Positions 7,329 through 21,728 of a DNA stretch of 64,000 nucleotides are shown piece by piece (position 1 is the stretch's first letter; every line of letters begins with the position of its first letter). This DNA comes from Taudactylus pleione (taxonomy: Eukaryota > Chordata > Amphibia > Anura > Myobatrachidae). Position numbers and translations under genes: made by a program. The stretch covers positions 1 to 64,000 of the forward strand of contig JAUIMM010001997.1 in assembly GCA_031769625.1 (NCBI GenBank), written 5' to 3'. Under the pieces are notes generated by a model. That model searched no databases. It had not been told where the DNA came from and worked only from the letters and a program-made list of their open reading frames with translations.

Positions 7329-10300
7329 GGAAGAGGCACACATCCCCTGCAGAATAAGCTTGAACTATGTGGCAGGAGGACCCCATGCTTTGGATTTTCT
7401 TCTTATGGGGTCAACAGCACAGGATCATGACATTGATCAATTGCCTGGGACTTGGCAGACACAATTAGGCATCTCGTAAGTTATTGTGAACCAATTATGC
7501 AATTTTTCATCCATTCAGAATGGCTACCTATTCTGCAGGTGCACTCCACTGCTTCCAAATCTGCAGGATGATTGCATTAAATAATGCAATTGGCCAGGGT
7601 ATCCAACCTCTTTAAGAAATGCCTTGAAAACCATCTTAAATATTTGCTATTTAAAGGGACTGTAACCTTCCATATGTCGTTTGCTTCATTTTGTCCAGCA
7701 CAGAAGAGTATATACTGTATGCTAGAAAACATTTTATATTATTCCTGTTTCACCTGATCTCTTTTATTTTTTGCGTCCTTTCTGGACTTGACCACTTCCC
7801 CAATGACATCATGTACCACCGCCATATCCTGCACATTGCCATTAGGTCATAACCTTAAACTATTATGTAGTGCGAAGATTATCAAATCTCTTCTATTAAC
7901 AGGATAGTAGACCTCACAGCCTATTAACCTTCTAAGAGACTCCATTATGAAAAAAAACAAAGACCACATCAAGTAAAATCAATTTGAAAATATATTTATT
8001 ATGAATTTTTAGCACAAGGAAAACAACACTATATTTTTACTCTGCGTTGTAAATAAATTAGTGCCCAAGATTAGCTGGAGGCTCTTACAAGCTTGTCCTA
8101 TAAGAGGAACAAGATGGTGGAAGCCTCATGACTCACAAAGAATCATCCTTCAGCACTCAGGAGAGGAAAACCCCCCTGTGGAGGAAACCTCTGGGGACCC
8201 ATGGCTTGAAGGATTGCCCGTCCCTCTGGGCACTAGGAGGCTATGCAGAGTTATATTTCCAAACTTATTTAAAATACTGTATGAACATTTGACACTAAAA
8301 TACACTATACAGTTTACCACATTAATAAATAACATTGGCTGACGTCATTAATATAGTTCCTGTCCACATCTCCTGACATTACCCAATTTAAATTCCTCAC
8401 AAAGCTGCGCAATTTTCTGAAGAGGATGGTCATCCCCTTTTGAGAAGCACCGATTTTACCCGAATGGCTACTACATTGCGATAGATGTGCTGTGCTGCTA
8501 GAACCTCCAATTATAGAAATAAACAAGCTCAAGGTCATATTTTAGGGTAGTCAAGCTCCAAGTCTGCAGGCACATCCAAGTGAAACGCCTTTGTCTTTGA
8601 TGAGATACTTACCTCAAGAGGATATATTTCCCTCAGTGGGCTGGGTGCAAGAGATGTATTTGGAGTATGTTAATGACAGCAATGATAATGCTATGTCAGT
8701 GTCCCGGGCGGTTAAGAGTGAGCAACAGCAAAGAGTTACCATTATGACATCACAGCATGACCTCACTCGTGTTCTACATTCCTTAAAGGAGAAGTGCACA
8801 AAATAATCTCTACTGATGTGTGATATGTTTATATTCTCCATCACCTCTGCTTCCCATGATACACCTGCCATTTATTATTATTACACATCTGTCCCTTTGC
8901 CATCTCCTTATTCGCCAAAGTTCTCTTTTACTGCATCCACTCATTCAATCAATCAGTTCCTATCAGCTCTTTCTCATTTCATTAACCTGCTGATTCTGTC
9001 CATTTTTTATTTCTCAAGACTGCTACTTGGGTAGAAAACAAGCAAGGGATTGAATGAAAATAAAAAACACAATTAATATGAAAATACTGCTAGGATGTTT
9101 ATAAATTGAAATGACGTTAATAGCTAGGCCAAGGCTAGTTATTTCTGCACCCCTATAGGTGTGAGCAAAGCCGAGCGAGGTTTTCCTGCAGGATGACCAG
9201 CATTACATCAGCGTGCAATATTCTGATGGAAACGTGCTTCTTTTTGAATCTCCCCAATAGTCTCTGTTCCCAGTATAGCATATAATTGGCAATGATGAAT
9301 ATACAGTGGAGGACCGATTTTGCCCATTATACAGTAGACTTTCAGGATTGATAAATATTCAGTTTAGCCTAATGTAACTTGATCAGTATGCAATATATCC
9401 CTGTTATGCTTAGCCACTATATAGATTAGGCCCACTGTGCTAAATATACGTACACTCTGGGGGTCATTTAGAGTTGGCTGTGCTGGCAAAGTGACTGTGT
9501 AAGGGGGCACACTGCTCGCCGATGTATGCTGCGCTATATTCTGCTGATTAAAGGGGCTGTATCCAGACTCACAAGTGGCTGTGTGTGCAAAAAAAACAAA
9601 GTTTAAAAGTAAAAAAAAAATTGAAGAGATTTAAAAGTTTAAAAAGTAAAAAAAACACTTTTTTTTGTGGTGTTCCCCACTGTGTATACAAGCACCTTGA
9701 CTCCTTGGGCTGTACCTCACTGTGTATACAAGTACTGTGATTCCTTGGGCCATAACCCACTGTGTTTACATGCACCGTGACTCATTGGGCCTTAGCCCTC
9801 TGTGTGTCCATAACACACAAGTACTGTTACTCAGTAGTGAATGGCAATGTTTCATAGATGTGCTTTAAACTGCGGTGTCTGTGCCACCACTCTGTCGCTT
9901 AGTAACCTGCCAGCTCACTGCAGCCTTTGGTCAATAATGGTGAAAATAATATTGTGAGCTGTGAGGTGGTCTAAATTGACTGTAAATGACTGGAAATTAA
10001 TGTTATTGAGGTTAATAATGCTCTAGGAACAAAAAATTACCATTATTTTGTGATTTTAGCTTTCTTTGTCAATTTTTGTAAAAAAATCCAAATCTAAATT
10101 CAAATCCAAAACCAGTCATGGCGCTTTGTCAAATTCAAATCCAAGGCCTGATGACGAATCAGAGCCAAATCCAAATCTAGCAAAAATGGTCTGGTGCACA
10201 TATCTAGTTTATATGTGTGTTTTTCTGTGGCACTACAGGTCCCAGCAGGTCCTGGGTGATTTCTTCAAGCTTCAACATGCTTTTTCAGCCATGGGTATGC

Positions 10301-10668
10301 AGGCACTTCTAGTGCTAAAAGCGCCTGCATAAGCAAGCCGTTTTATTTATTTGGCTGGCTGCATTTGTGTGAAAGAGATGTGTATGTCTGTGTCAGTATG
10401 TGTGTGTCTGGGGAGGTTATGGTGTGCCGAGAGACGATGCAGGGGGAGATGGTGTGGCTAAGAGATGCAGGGGGCAGGAAATACACAGGGGGAATGAGTC
10501 TGGTTGAACCGCTGTTGTAAGATGATGACCTTGTTAATATTCCCACTTAAACAGGCATCTTCTGGACGATGTGCCCTACATGAATAGTGAATGCCGACTG
10601 CAGGCGCTGTCTTCCCATGGAGGATATATTTCTTCAGAGGTTCCACATTGTGAGAAACCACCGTATCG
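7329..10668 (+). pseudogene. Lipocalin-like gene remnant, copy 3
   Basis: Segments at 7329-7475, 8637-8768, 9192-9259 and 10555-10668. Arg variant in the second. Confidence 0.43.
8361..8598 (+). pseudogene. 7SK snRNA-related sequence, copy 3
   Basis: Same sequence as the copy at 4761-4998. CTGCTAGAACCTCCA block at 8495-8509. Confidence 0.8.
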
Positions 10669-10928
10669 GTAAGGTATATATGGAATAGAAAGTAATGTTC
10701 CCAGAGTGACAAGAAATGGGTGGCGTGCCATGTTGGCACGCCCCATTTTTAGTGGCCACGCCCCTTCGGTAAGTGACCACACCCATTTTTTGCTGCGCGC
10801 CCCTGGCGCGCATAAATCCTTTTCTGTGCGTGTCTATGGGGGGGCGGGGCGGGGGGCGGCACGCAGTTCTTCAACTTGCCCTGGGCTCCAAAGACCCTAG
10901 TGATGCCTCTGGCTGTTTATTTTCCTAG

Positions 10929-13900
10929 GGAAGAGGCACACATCCCCTGCAGAATAAGCTTGAACTATGTGGCAGGAGGACCCCATGCTTTGGATTTTCT
11001 TCTTATGGGGTCAACAGCACAGGATCATGACATTGATCAATTGCCTGGGACTTGGCAGACACAATTAGGCATCTCGTAAGTTATTGTGAACCAATTATGC
11101 AATTTTTCATCCATTCAGAATGGCTACCTATTCTGCAGGTGCACTCCACTGCTTCCAAATCTGCAGGATGATTGCATTAAATAATGCAATTGGCCAGGGT
11201 ATCCAACCTCTTTAAGAAATGCCTTGAAAACCATCTTAAATATTTGCTATTTAAAGGGACTGTAACCTTCCATATGTCGTTTGCTTCATTTTGTCCAGCA
11301 CAGAAGAGTATATACTGTATGCTAGAAAACATTTTATATTATTCCTGTTTCACCTGATCTCTTTTATTTTTTGCGTCCTTTCTGGACTTGACCACTTCCC
11401 CAATGACATCATGTACCACCGCCATATCCTGCACATTGCCATTAGGTCATAACCTTAAACTATTATGTAGTGCGAAGATTATCAAATCTCTTCTATTAAC
11501 AGGATAGTAGACCTCACAGCCTATTAACCTTCTAAGAGACTCCATTATGAAAAAAAACAAAGACCACATCAAGTAAAATCAATTTGAAAATATATTTATT
11601 ATGAATTTTTAGCACAAGGAAAACAACACTATATTTTTACTCTGCGTTGTAAATAAATTAGTGCCCAAGATTAGCTGGAGGCTCTTACAAGCTTGTCCTA
11701 TAAGAGGAACAAGATGGTGGAAGCCTCATGACTCACAAAGAATCATCCTTCAGCACTCAGGAGAGGAAAACCCCCCTGTGGAGGAAACCTCTGGGGACCC
11801 ATGGCTTGAAGGATTGCCCGTCCCTCTGGGCACTAGGAGGCTATGCAGAGTTATATTTCCAAACTTATTTAAAATACTGTATGAACATTTGACACTAAAA
11901 TACACTATACAGTTTACCACATTAATAAATAACATTGGCTGACGTCATTAATATAGTTCCTGTCCACATCTCCTGACATTACCCAATTTAAATTCCTCAC
12001 AAAGCTGCGCAATTTTCTGAAGAGGATGGTCATCCCCTTTTGAGAAGCACCGATTTTACCCGAATGGCTACTACATTGCGATAGATGTGCTGTGCTGCTA
12101 GAACCTCCAATTATAGAAATAAACAAGCTCAAGGTCATATTTTAGGGTAGTCAAGCTCCAAGTCTGCAGGCACATCCAAGTGAAACGCCTTTGTCTTTGA
12201 TGAGATACTTACCTCAAGAGGATATATTTCCCTCAGTGGGCTGGGTGCAAGAGATGTATTTGGAGTATGTTAATGACAGCAATGATAATGCTATGTCAGT
12301 GTCCCGGGCGGTTAAGAGTGAGCAACAGCAAAGAGTTACCATTATGACATCACAGCATGACCTCACTCGTGTTCTACATTCCTTAAAGGAGAAGTGCACA
12401 AAATAATCTCTACTGATGTGTGATATGTTTATATTCTCCATCACCTCTGCTTCCCATGATACACCTGCCATTTATTATTATTACACATCTGTCCCTTTGC
12501 CATCTCCTTATTCGCCAAAGTTCTCTTTTACTGCATCCACTCATTCAATCAATCAGTTCCTATCAGCTCTTTCTCATTTCATTAACCTGCTGATTCTGTC
12601 CATTTTTTATTTCTCAAGACTGCTACTTGGGTAGAAAACAAGCAAGGGATTGAATGAAAATAAAAAACACAATTAATATGAAAATACTGCTAGGATGTTT
12701 ATAAATTGAAATGACGTTAATAGCTAGGCCAAGGCTAGTTATTTCTGCACCCCTATAGGTGTGAGCAAAGCCGAGCGAGGTTTTCCTGCAGGATGACCAG
12801 CATTACATCAGCGTGCAATATTCTGATGGAAACGTGCTTCTTTTTGAATCTCCCCAATAGTCTCTGTTCCCAGTATAGCATATAATTGGCAATGATGAAT
12901 ATACAGTGGAGGACCGATTTTGCCCATTATACAGTAGACTTTCAGGATTGATAAATATTCAGTTTAGCCTAATGTAACTTGATCAGTATGCAATATATCC
13001 CTGTTATGCTTAGCCACTATATAGATTAGGCCCACTGTGCTAAATATACGTACACTCTGGGGGTCATTTAGAGTTGGCTGTGCTGGCAAAGTGACTGTGT
13101 AAGGGGGCACACTGCTCGCCGATGTATGCTGCGCTATATTCTGCTGATTAAAGGGGCTGTATCCAGACTCACAAGTGGCTGTGTGTGCAAAAAAAACAAA
13201 GTTTAAAAGTAAAAAAAAAATTGAAGAGATTTAAAAGTTTAAAAAGTAAAAAAAACACTTTTTTTTGTGGTGTTCCCCACTGTGTATACAAGCACCTTGA
13301 CTCCTTGGGCTGTACCTCACTGTGTATACAAGTACTGTGATTCCTTGGGCCATAACCCACTGTGTTTACATGCACCGTGACTCATTGGGCCTTAGCCCTC
13401 TGTGTGTCCATAACACACAAGTACTGTTACTCAGTAGTGAATGGCAATGTTTCATAGATGTGCTTTAAACTGCGGTGTCTGTGCCACCACTCTGTCGCTT
13501 AGTAACCTGCCAGCTCACTGCAGCCTTTGGTCAATAATGGTGAAAATAATATTGTGAGCTGTGAGGTGGTCTAAATTGACTGTAAATGACTGGAAATTAA
13601 TGTTATTGAGGTTAATAATGCTCTAGGAACAAAAAATTACCATTATTTTGTGATTTTAGCTTTCTTTGTCAATTTTTGTAAAAAAATCCAAATCTAAATT
13701 CAAATCCAAAACCAGTCATGGCGCTTTGTCAAATTCAAATCCAAGGCCTGATGACGAATCAGAGCCAAATCCAAATCTAGCAAAAATGGTCTGGTGCACA
13801 TATCTAGTTTATATGTGTGTTTTTCTGTGGCACTACAGGTCCCAGCAGGTCCTGGGTGATTTCTTCAAGCTTCAACATGCTTTTTCAGCCATGGGTATGC

Positions 13901-14268
13901 AGGCACTTCTAGTGCTAAAAGCGCCTGCATAAGCAAGCCGTTTTATTTATTTGGCTGGCTGCATTTGTGTGAAAGAGATGTGTATGTCTGTGTCAGTATG
14001 TGTGTGTCTGGGCAGGTTATGGTGTGCCGAGAGACGATGCAGGGGGAGATGGTGTGGCTAAGAGATGCAGGGGGCAGGAAATACACAGGGGGAATGAGTC
14101 TGGTTGAACCGCTGTTGTAAGATGATGACCTTGTTAATATTCCCACTTAAACAGGCATCTTCTGGACGATGTGCCCTACATGAATAGTGAATGCCGACTG
14201 CAGGCGCTGTCTTCCCATGGAGGATATATTTCTTCAGAGGTTCCACATTGTGAGAAACCACCGTATCG
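10929..14268 (+). pseudogene. Lipocalin-like gene remnant, copy 4
   Basis: Segments at 10929-11075, 12237-12368, 12792-12859 and 14155-14268. Arg variant in the second. Confidence 0.43.
11961..12198 (+). pseudogene. 7SK snRNA-related sequence, copy 4
   Basis: Same sequence as the reference copy. CTGCTAGAACCTCCA block at 12095-12109. Confidence 0.8.
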
Positions 14269-14528
14269 GTAAGGTATATATGGAATAGAAAGTAATGTTC
14301 CCAGAGTGACAAGAAATGGGTGGCGTGCCATGTTGGCACGCCCCATTTTTAGTGGCCACGCCCCTTCGGTAAGTGACCACACCCATTTTTTGCTGCGCGC
14401 CCCTGGCGCGCATAAATCCTTTTCTATGCGTGTCTGTGGGGGGGCGGGGCGGGGGGCGGCACGCAGTTCTTCAACTTGCCCTGGGCTCCAAAGACCCTAG
14501 TGATGCCTCTGGCTGTTTATTTTCCTAG

Positions 14529-17500
14529 GGAAGAGGCACACATCCCCTGCAGAATAAGCTTGAACTATGTGGCAGGAGGACCCCATGCTTTGGATTTTCT
14601 TCTTATGGGGTCAACAGCACAGGATCATGACATTGATCAATTGCCTGGGACTTGGCAGACACAATTAGGCATCTCGTAAGTTATTGTGAACCAATTATGC
14701 AATTTTTCATCCATTCAGAATGGCTACCTATTCTGCAGGTGCACTCCACTGCTTCCAAATCTGCAGGATGATTGCATTAAATAATGCAATTGGCCAGGGT
14801 ATCCAACCTCTTTAAGAAATGCCTTGAAAACCATCTTAAATATTTGCTATTTAAAGGGACTGTAACCTTCCATATGTCGTTTGCTTCATTTTGTCCAGCA
14901 CAGAAGAGTATATACTGTATGCTAGAAAACATTTTATATTATTCCTGTTTCACCTGATCTCTTTTATTTTTTGCGTCCTTTCTGGACTTGACCACTTCCC
15001 CAATGACATCATGTACCACCGCCATATCCTGCACATTGCCATTAGGTCATAACCTTAAACTATTATGTAGTGCGAAGATTATCAAATCTCTTCTATTAAC
15101 AGGATAGTAGACCTCACAGCCTATTAACCTTCTAAGAGACTCCATTATGAAAAAAAACAAAGACCACATCAAGTAAAATCAATTTGAAAATATATTTATT
15201 ATGAATTTTTAGCACAAGGAAAACAACACTATATTTTTACTCTGCGTTGTAAATAAATTAGTGCCCAAGATTAGCTGGAGGCTCTTACAAGCTTGTCCTA
15301 TAAGAGGAACAAGATGGTGGAAGCCTCATGACTCACAAAGAATCATCCTTCAGCACTCAGGAGAGGAAAACCCCCCTGTGGAGGAAACCTCTGGGGACCC
15401 ATGGCTTGAAGGATTGCCCGTCCCTCTGGGCACTAGGAGGCTATGCAGAGTTATATTTCCAAACTTATTTAAAATACTGTATGAACATTTGACACTAAAA
15501 TACACTATACAGTTTACCACATTAATAAATAACATTGGCTGACGTCATTAATATAGTTCCTGTCCACATCTCCTGACATTACCCAATTTAAATTCCTCAC
15601 AAAGCTGCGCAATTTTCTGAAGAGGATGGTCATCCCCTTTTGAGAAGCACCGATTTTACCCGAATGGCTACTACATTGCGATAGATGTGCTGTGCTGCTA
15701 GAACCTCCAATTATAGAAATAAACAAGCTCAAGGTCATATTTTAGGGTAGTCAAGCTCCAAGTCTGCAGGCACATCCAAGTGAAACGCCTTTGTCTTTGA
15801 TGAGATACTTACCTCAAGAGGATATATTTCCCTCAGTGGGCTGGGTGCAAGAGATGTATTTGGAGTATGTTAATGACAGCAATGATAATGCTATGTCAGT
15901 GTCCCGGGCGGTTAAGAGTGAGCAACAGCAAAGAGTTACCATTATGACATCACAGCATGACCTCACTCGTGTTCTACATTCCTTAAAGGAGAAGTGCACA
16001 AAATAATCTCTACTGATGTGTGATATGTTTATATTCTCCATCACCTCTGCTTCCCATGATACACCTGCCATTTATTATTATTACACATCTGTCCCTTTGC
16101 CATCTCCTTATTCGCCAAAGTTCTCTTTTACTGCATCCACTCATTCAATCAATCAGTTCCTATCAGCTCTTTCTCATTTCATTAACCTGCTGATTCTGTC
16201 CATTTTTTATTTCTCAAGACTGCTACTTGGGTAGAAAACAAGCAAGGGATTGAATGAAAATAAAAAACACAATTAATATGAAAATACTGCTAGGATGTTT
16301 ATAAATTGAAATGACGTTAATAGCTAGGCCAAGGCTAGTTATTTCTGCACCCCTATAGGTGTGAGCAAAGCCGAGCGAGGTTTTCCTGCAGGATGACCAG
16401 CATTACATCAGCGTGCAATATTCTGATGGAAACGTGCTTCTTTTTGAATCTCCCCAATAGTCTCTGTTCCCAGTATAGCATATAATTGGCAATGATGAAT
16501 ATACAGTGGAGGACCGATTTTGCCCATTATACAGTAGACTTTCAGGATTGATAAATATTCAGTTTAGCCTAATGTAACTTGATCAGTATGCAATATATCC
16601 CTGTTATGCTTAGCCACTATATAGATTAGGCCCACTGTGCTAAATATACGTACACTCTGGGGGTCATTTAGAGTTGGCTGTGCTGGCAAAGTGACTGTGT
16701 AAGGGGGCACACTGCTCGCCGATGTATGCTGCGCTATATTCTGCTGATTAAAGGGGCTGTATCCAGACTCACAAGTGGCTGTGTGTGCAAAAAAAACAAA
16801 GTTTAAAAGTAAAAAAAAAATTGAAGAGATTTAAAAGTTTAAAAAGTAAAAAAAACACTTTTTTTTGTGGTGTTCCCCACTGTGTATACAAGCACCTTGA
16901 CTCCTTGGGCTGTACCTCACTGTGTATACAAGTACTGTGATTCCTTGGGCCATAACCCACTGTGTTTACATGCACCGTGACTCATTGGGCCTTAGCCCTC
17001 TGTGTGTCCATAACACACAAGTACTGTTACTCAGTAGTGAATGGCAATGTTTCATAGATGTGCTTTAAACTGCGGTGTCTGTGCCACCACTCTGTCGCTT
17101 AGTAACCTGCCAGCTCACTGCAGCCTTTGGTCAATAATGGTGAAAATAATATTGTGAGCTGTGAGGTGGTCTAAATTGACTGTAAATGACTGGAAATTAA
17201 TGTTATTGAGGTTAATAATGCTCTAGGAACAAAAAATTACCATTATTTTGTGATTTTAGCTTTCTTTGTCAATTTTTGTAAAAAAATCCAAATCTAAATT
17301 CAAATCCAAAACCAGTCATGGCGCTTTGTCAAATTCAAATCCAAGGCCTGATGACGAATCAGAGCCAAATCCAAATCTAGCAAAAATGGTCTGGTGCACA
17401 TATCTAGTTTATATGTGTGTTTTTCTGTGGCACTACAGGTCCCAGCAGGTCCTGGGTGATTTCTTCAAGCTTCAACATGCTTTTTCAGCCATGGGTATGC

Positions 17501-17868
17501 AGGCACTTCTAGTGCTAAAAGCGCCTGCATAAGCAAGCCGTTTTATTTATTTGGCTGGCTGCATTTGTGTGAAAGAGATGTGTATGTCTGTGTCAGTATG
17601 TGTGTGTCTGGGGAGGTTATGGTGTGCCGAGAGACGATGCAGGGGGAGATGGTGTGGCTAAGAGATGCAGGGGGCAGGAAATACACAGGGGGAATGAGTC
17701 TGGTTGAACCGCTGTTGTAAGATGATGACCTTGTTAATATTCCCACTTAAACAGGCATCTTCTGGACGATGTGCCCTACATGAATAGTGAATGCCGACTG
17801 CAGGCGCTGTCTTCCCATGGAGGATATATTTCTTCAGAGGTTCCACATTGTGAGAAACCACCGTATCG
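14529..17868 (+). pseudogene. Lipocalin-like gene remnant, copy 5
   Basis: Segments at 14529-14675, 15837-15968, 16392-16459 and 17755-17868. Arg variant in the second. Confidence 0.43.
15561..15798 (+). pseudogene. 7SK snRNA-related sequence, copy 5
   Basis: Same sequence as the reference copy. CTGCTAGAACCTCCA block at 15695-15709. Confidence 0.8.
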
Positions 17869-18128
17869 GTAAGGTATATATGGAATAGAAAGTAATGTTC
17901 CCAGAGTGACAAGAAATGGGTGGCGTGCCATGTTGGCACGCCCCATTTTTAGTGGCCACGCCCCTTCGGTAAGTGACCACACCCATTTTTTGCTGCGCGC
18001 CAGGGGCGCGCATAAATCCTTTTCTATGCGTGTCTGTGGGGGGGCGGGGCGGGGGGCGGCACGCAGTTCTTCAACTTGCCCTGGGCTCCAAAGACCCTAG
18101 TGATGCCTCTGGCTGTTTATTTTCCTAG

Positions 18129-21100
18129 GGAAGAGGCACACATCCCCTGCAGAATAAGCTTGAACTATGTGGCAGGAGGACCCCATGCTTTGGATTTTCT
18201 TCTTATGGGGTCAACAGCACAGGATCATGACATTGATCAATTGCCTGGGACTTGGCAGACACAATTAGGCATCTCGTAAGTTATTGTGAACCAATTATGC
18301 AATTTTTCATCCATTCAGAATGGCTACCTATTCTGCAGGTGCACTCCACTGCTTCCAAATCTGCAGGATGATTGCATTAAATAATGCAATTGGCCAGGGT
18401 ATCCAACCTCTTTAAGAAATGCCTTGAAAACCATCTTAAATATTTGCTATTTAAAGGGACTGTAACCTTCCATATGTCGTTTGCTTCATTTTGTCCAGCA
18501 CAGAAGAGTATATACTGTATGCTAGAAAACATTTTATATTATTTCTGTTTCACCTGATCTCTTTTATTTTTTGCGTCCTTTCTGGACTTGACCACTTCCC
18601 CAATGACATCATGTACCACCGCCATATCCTGCACATTGCCATTAGGTCATAACCTTAAACTATTATGTAGTGCGAAGATTATCAAATCTCTTCTATTAAC
18701 AGGATAGTAGACCTCACAGCCTATTAACCTTCTAAGAGACTCCATTATGAAAAAAAACAAAGACCACATCAAGTAAAATCAATTTGAAAATATATTTATT
18801 ATGAATTTTTAGCACAAGGAAAACAACACTATATTTTTACTCTGCGTTGTAAATAAATTAGTGCCCAAGATTAGCTGGAGGCTCTTACAAGCTTGTCCTA
18901 TAAGAGGAACAAGATGGTGGAAGCCTCATGACTCACAAAGAATCATCCTTCAGCACTCAGGAGAGGAAAACCCCCCTGTGGAGGAAACCTCTGGGGACCC
19001 ATGGCTTGAAGGATTGCCCGTCCCTCTGGGCACTAGGAGGCTATGCAGAGTTATATTTCCAAACTTATTTAAAATACTGTATGAACATTTGACACTAAAA
19101 TACACTATACAGTTTACCACATTAATAAATAACATTGGCTGACGTCATTAATATAGTTCCTGTCCACATCTCCTGACATTACCCAATTTAAATTCCTCAC
19201 AAAGCTGCGCAATTTTCTGAAGAGGATGGTCATCCCCTTTTGAGAAGCACCGATTTTACCCGAATGGCTACTACATTGCGATAGATGTGCTGTGCTGCTA
19301 GAACCTCCAATTATAGAAATAAACAAGCTCAAGGTCATATTTTAGGGTAGTCAAGCTCCAAGTCTGCAGGCACATCCAAGTGAAACGCCTTTGTCTTTGA
19401 TGAGATACTTACCTCAAGAGGATATATTTCCCTCAGTGGGCTGGGTGCAAGAGATGTATTTGGAGTATGTTAATGACAGCAATGATAATGCTATGTCAGT
19501 GTCCTGGGCGGTTAAGAGTGAGCAACAGCAAAGAGTTACCATTATGACATCACAGCATGACCTCACTCGTGTTCTACATTCCTTAAAGGAGAAGTGCACA
19601 AAATAATCTCTACTGATGTGTGATATGTTTATATTCTCCATCACCTCTGCTTCCCATGATACACCTGCCATTTATTATTATTACACATCTGTCCCTTTGC
19701 CATCTCCTTATTCGCCAAAGTTCTCTTTTACTGCATCCACTCATTCAATCAATCAGTTCCTATCAGCTCTTTCTCATTTCATTAACCTGCTGATTCTGTC
19801 CATTTTTTATTTCTCAAGACTGCTACTTGGGTAGAAAACAAGCAAGGGATTGAATGAAAATAAAAAACACAATTAATATGAAAATACTGCTAGGATGTTT
19901 ATAAATTGAAATGACGTTAATAGCTAGGCCAAGGCTAGTTATTTCTGCACCCCTATAGGTGTGAGCAAAGCCGAGCGAGGTTTTCCTGCAGGATGACCAG
20001 CATTACATCAGCGTGCAATATTCTGATGGAAACGTGCTTCTTTTTGAATCTCCCCAATAGTCTCTGTTCCCAGTATAGCATATAATTGGCAATGATGAAT
20101 ATACAGTGGAGGACCGATTTTGCCCATTATACAGTAGACTTTCAGGATTGATAAATATTCAGTTTAGCCTAATGTAACTTGATCAGTATGCAATATATCC
20201 CTGTTATGCTTAGCCACTATATAGATTAGGCCCACTGTGCTAAATATACGTACACTCTGGGGGTCATTTAGAGTTGGCTGTGCTGGCAAAGTGACTGTGT
20301 AAGGGGGCACACTGCTCGCCGATGTATGCTGCGCTATATTCTGCTGATTAAAGGGGCTGTATCCAGACTCACAAGTGGCTGTGTGTGCAAAAAAAACAAA
20401 GTTTAAAAGTAAAAAAAAAATTGAAGAGATTTAAAAGTTTAAAAAGTAAAAAAAACACTTTTTTTTGTGGTGTTCCCCACTGTGTATACAAGCACCTTGA
20501 CTCCTTGGGCTGTACCTCACTGTGTATACAAGTACTGTGATTCCTTGGGCCATAACCCACTGTGTTTACATGCACCGTGACTCATTGGGCCTTAGCCCTC
20601 TGTGTGTCCATAACACACAAGTACTGTTACTCAGTAGTGAATGGCAATGTTTCATAGATGTGCTTTAAACTGCGGTGTCTGTGCCACCACTCTGTCGCTT
20701 AGTAACCTGCCAGCTCACTGCAGCCTTTGGTCAATAATGGTGAAAATAATATTGTGAGCTGTGAGGTGGTCTAAATTGACTGTAAATGACTGGAAATTAA
20801 TGTTATTGAGGTTAATAATGCTCTAGGAACAAAAAATTACCATTATTTTGTGATTTTAGCTTTCTTTGTCAATTTTTGTAAAAAAATCCAAATCTAAATT
20901 CAAATCCAAAACCAGTCATGGCGCTTTGTCAAATTCAAATCCAAGGCCTGATGACGAATCAGAGCCAAATCCAAATCTAGCAAAAATGGTCTGGTGCACA
21001 TATCTAGTTTATATGTGTGTTTTTCTGTGGCACTACAGGTCCCAGCAGGTCCTGGGTGATTTCTTCAAGCTTCAACATGCTTTTTCAGCCATGGGTATGC

Positions 21101-21468
21101 AGGCACTTCTAGTGCTAAAAGCGCCTGCATAAGCAAGCCGTTTTATTTATTTGGCTGGCTGCATTTGTGTGAAAGAGATGTGTATGTCTGTGTCAGTATG
21201 TGTGTGTCTGGGGAGGTTATGGTGTGCCGAGAGACGATGCAGGGGGAGATGGTGTGGCTAAGAGATGCAGGGGGCAGGAAATACACAGGGGGAATGAGTC
21301 TGGTTGAACCGCTGTTGTAAGATGATGACCTTGTTAATATTCCCACTTAAACAGGCATCTTCTGGACGATGTGCCCTACATGAATAGTGAATGCCGACTG
21401 CAGGCGCTGTCTTCCCATGGAGGATATATTTCTTCAGAGGTTCCACATTGTGAGAAACCACCGTATCG
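18129..21468 (+). pseudogene. Lipocalin-like gene remnant, copy 6
   Basis: Segments at 18129-18275, 19437-19568, 19992-20059 and 21355-21468. Trp variant in the second. Confidence 0.43.
19161..19398 (+). pseudogene. 7SK snRNA-related sequence, copy 6
   Basis: Same sequence as the reference copy. CTGCTAGAACCTCCA block at 19295-19309. Confidence 0.8.
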
Positions 21469-21728
21469 GTAAGGTATATATGGAATAGAAAGTAATGTTC
21501 CCAGAGTGACAAGAAATGGGTGGCGTGCCATGTTGGCACGCCCCATTTTTAGTGGCCACGCCCCTTCGGTAAGTGACCACACCCATTTTTTGCTGCGCGC
21601 CAGGGGCGCGCATAAATCCTTTTCTATGCGTGTCTGTGGGGGGGCGGGGCGGGGGGCGGCACGCAGTTCTTCAACTTGCCCTGGGCTCCAAAGACCCTAG
21701 TGATGCCTCTGGCTGTTTATTTTCCTAG

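Larger units (their letters stand above)
7213..10812 (+). repeat. Repeat copy 3, 3,600 bp
   Basis: Left haplotype (C at 7744 and 8705), but with G in GGGGAGG near 10413, like the central copies. The terminal hairpin has the inverted loop CCT (10802-10804). Confidence 0.98.
10813..14412 (+). repeat. Repeat copy 4, 3,600 bp
   Basis: Begins with the variant GTGCGTGTCTATGG (10826-10839) in place of ATGCGTGTCTGTGG, a combination seen elsewhere only at the start of copy 17. Left haplotype elsewhere, with GGGCAGG near 14013. The terminal hairpin again has the inverted loop CCT (14402-14404). Confidence 0.98.
14413..18012 (+). repeat. Repeat copy 5, 3,600 bp
   Basis: Last copy with the left haplotype (C at 14944 and 15905). 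It has G in GGGGAGG near 17613 and the AGG hairpin loop. Confidence 0.98.
18013..21612 (+). repeat. Repeat copy 6, 3,600 bp
   Basis: First copy of the central haplotype: T in ATTTCTG at 18544 and T in GTCCTGGG at 19505. AGG hairpin loop. Confidence 0.98.
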
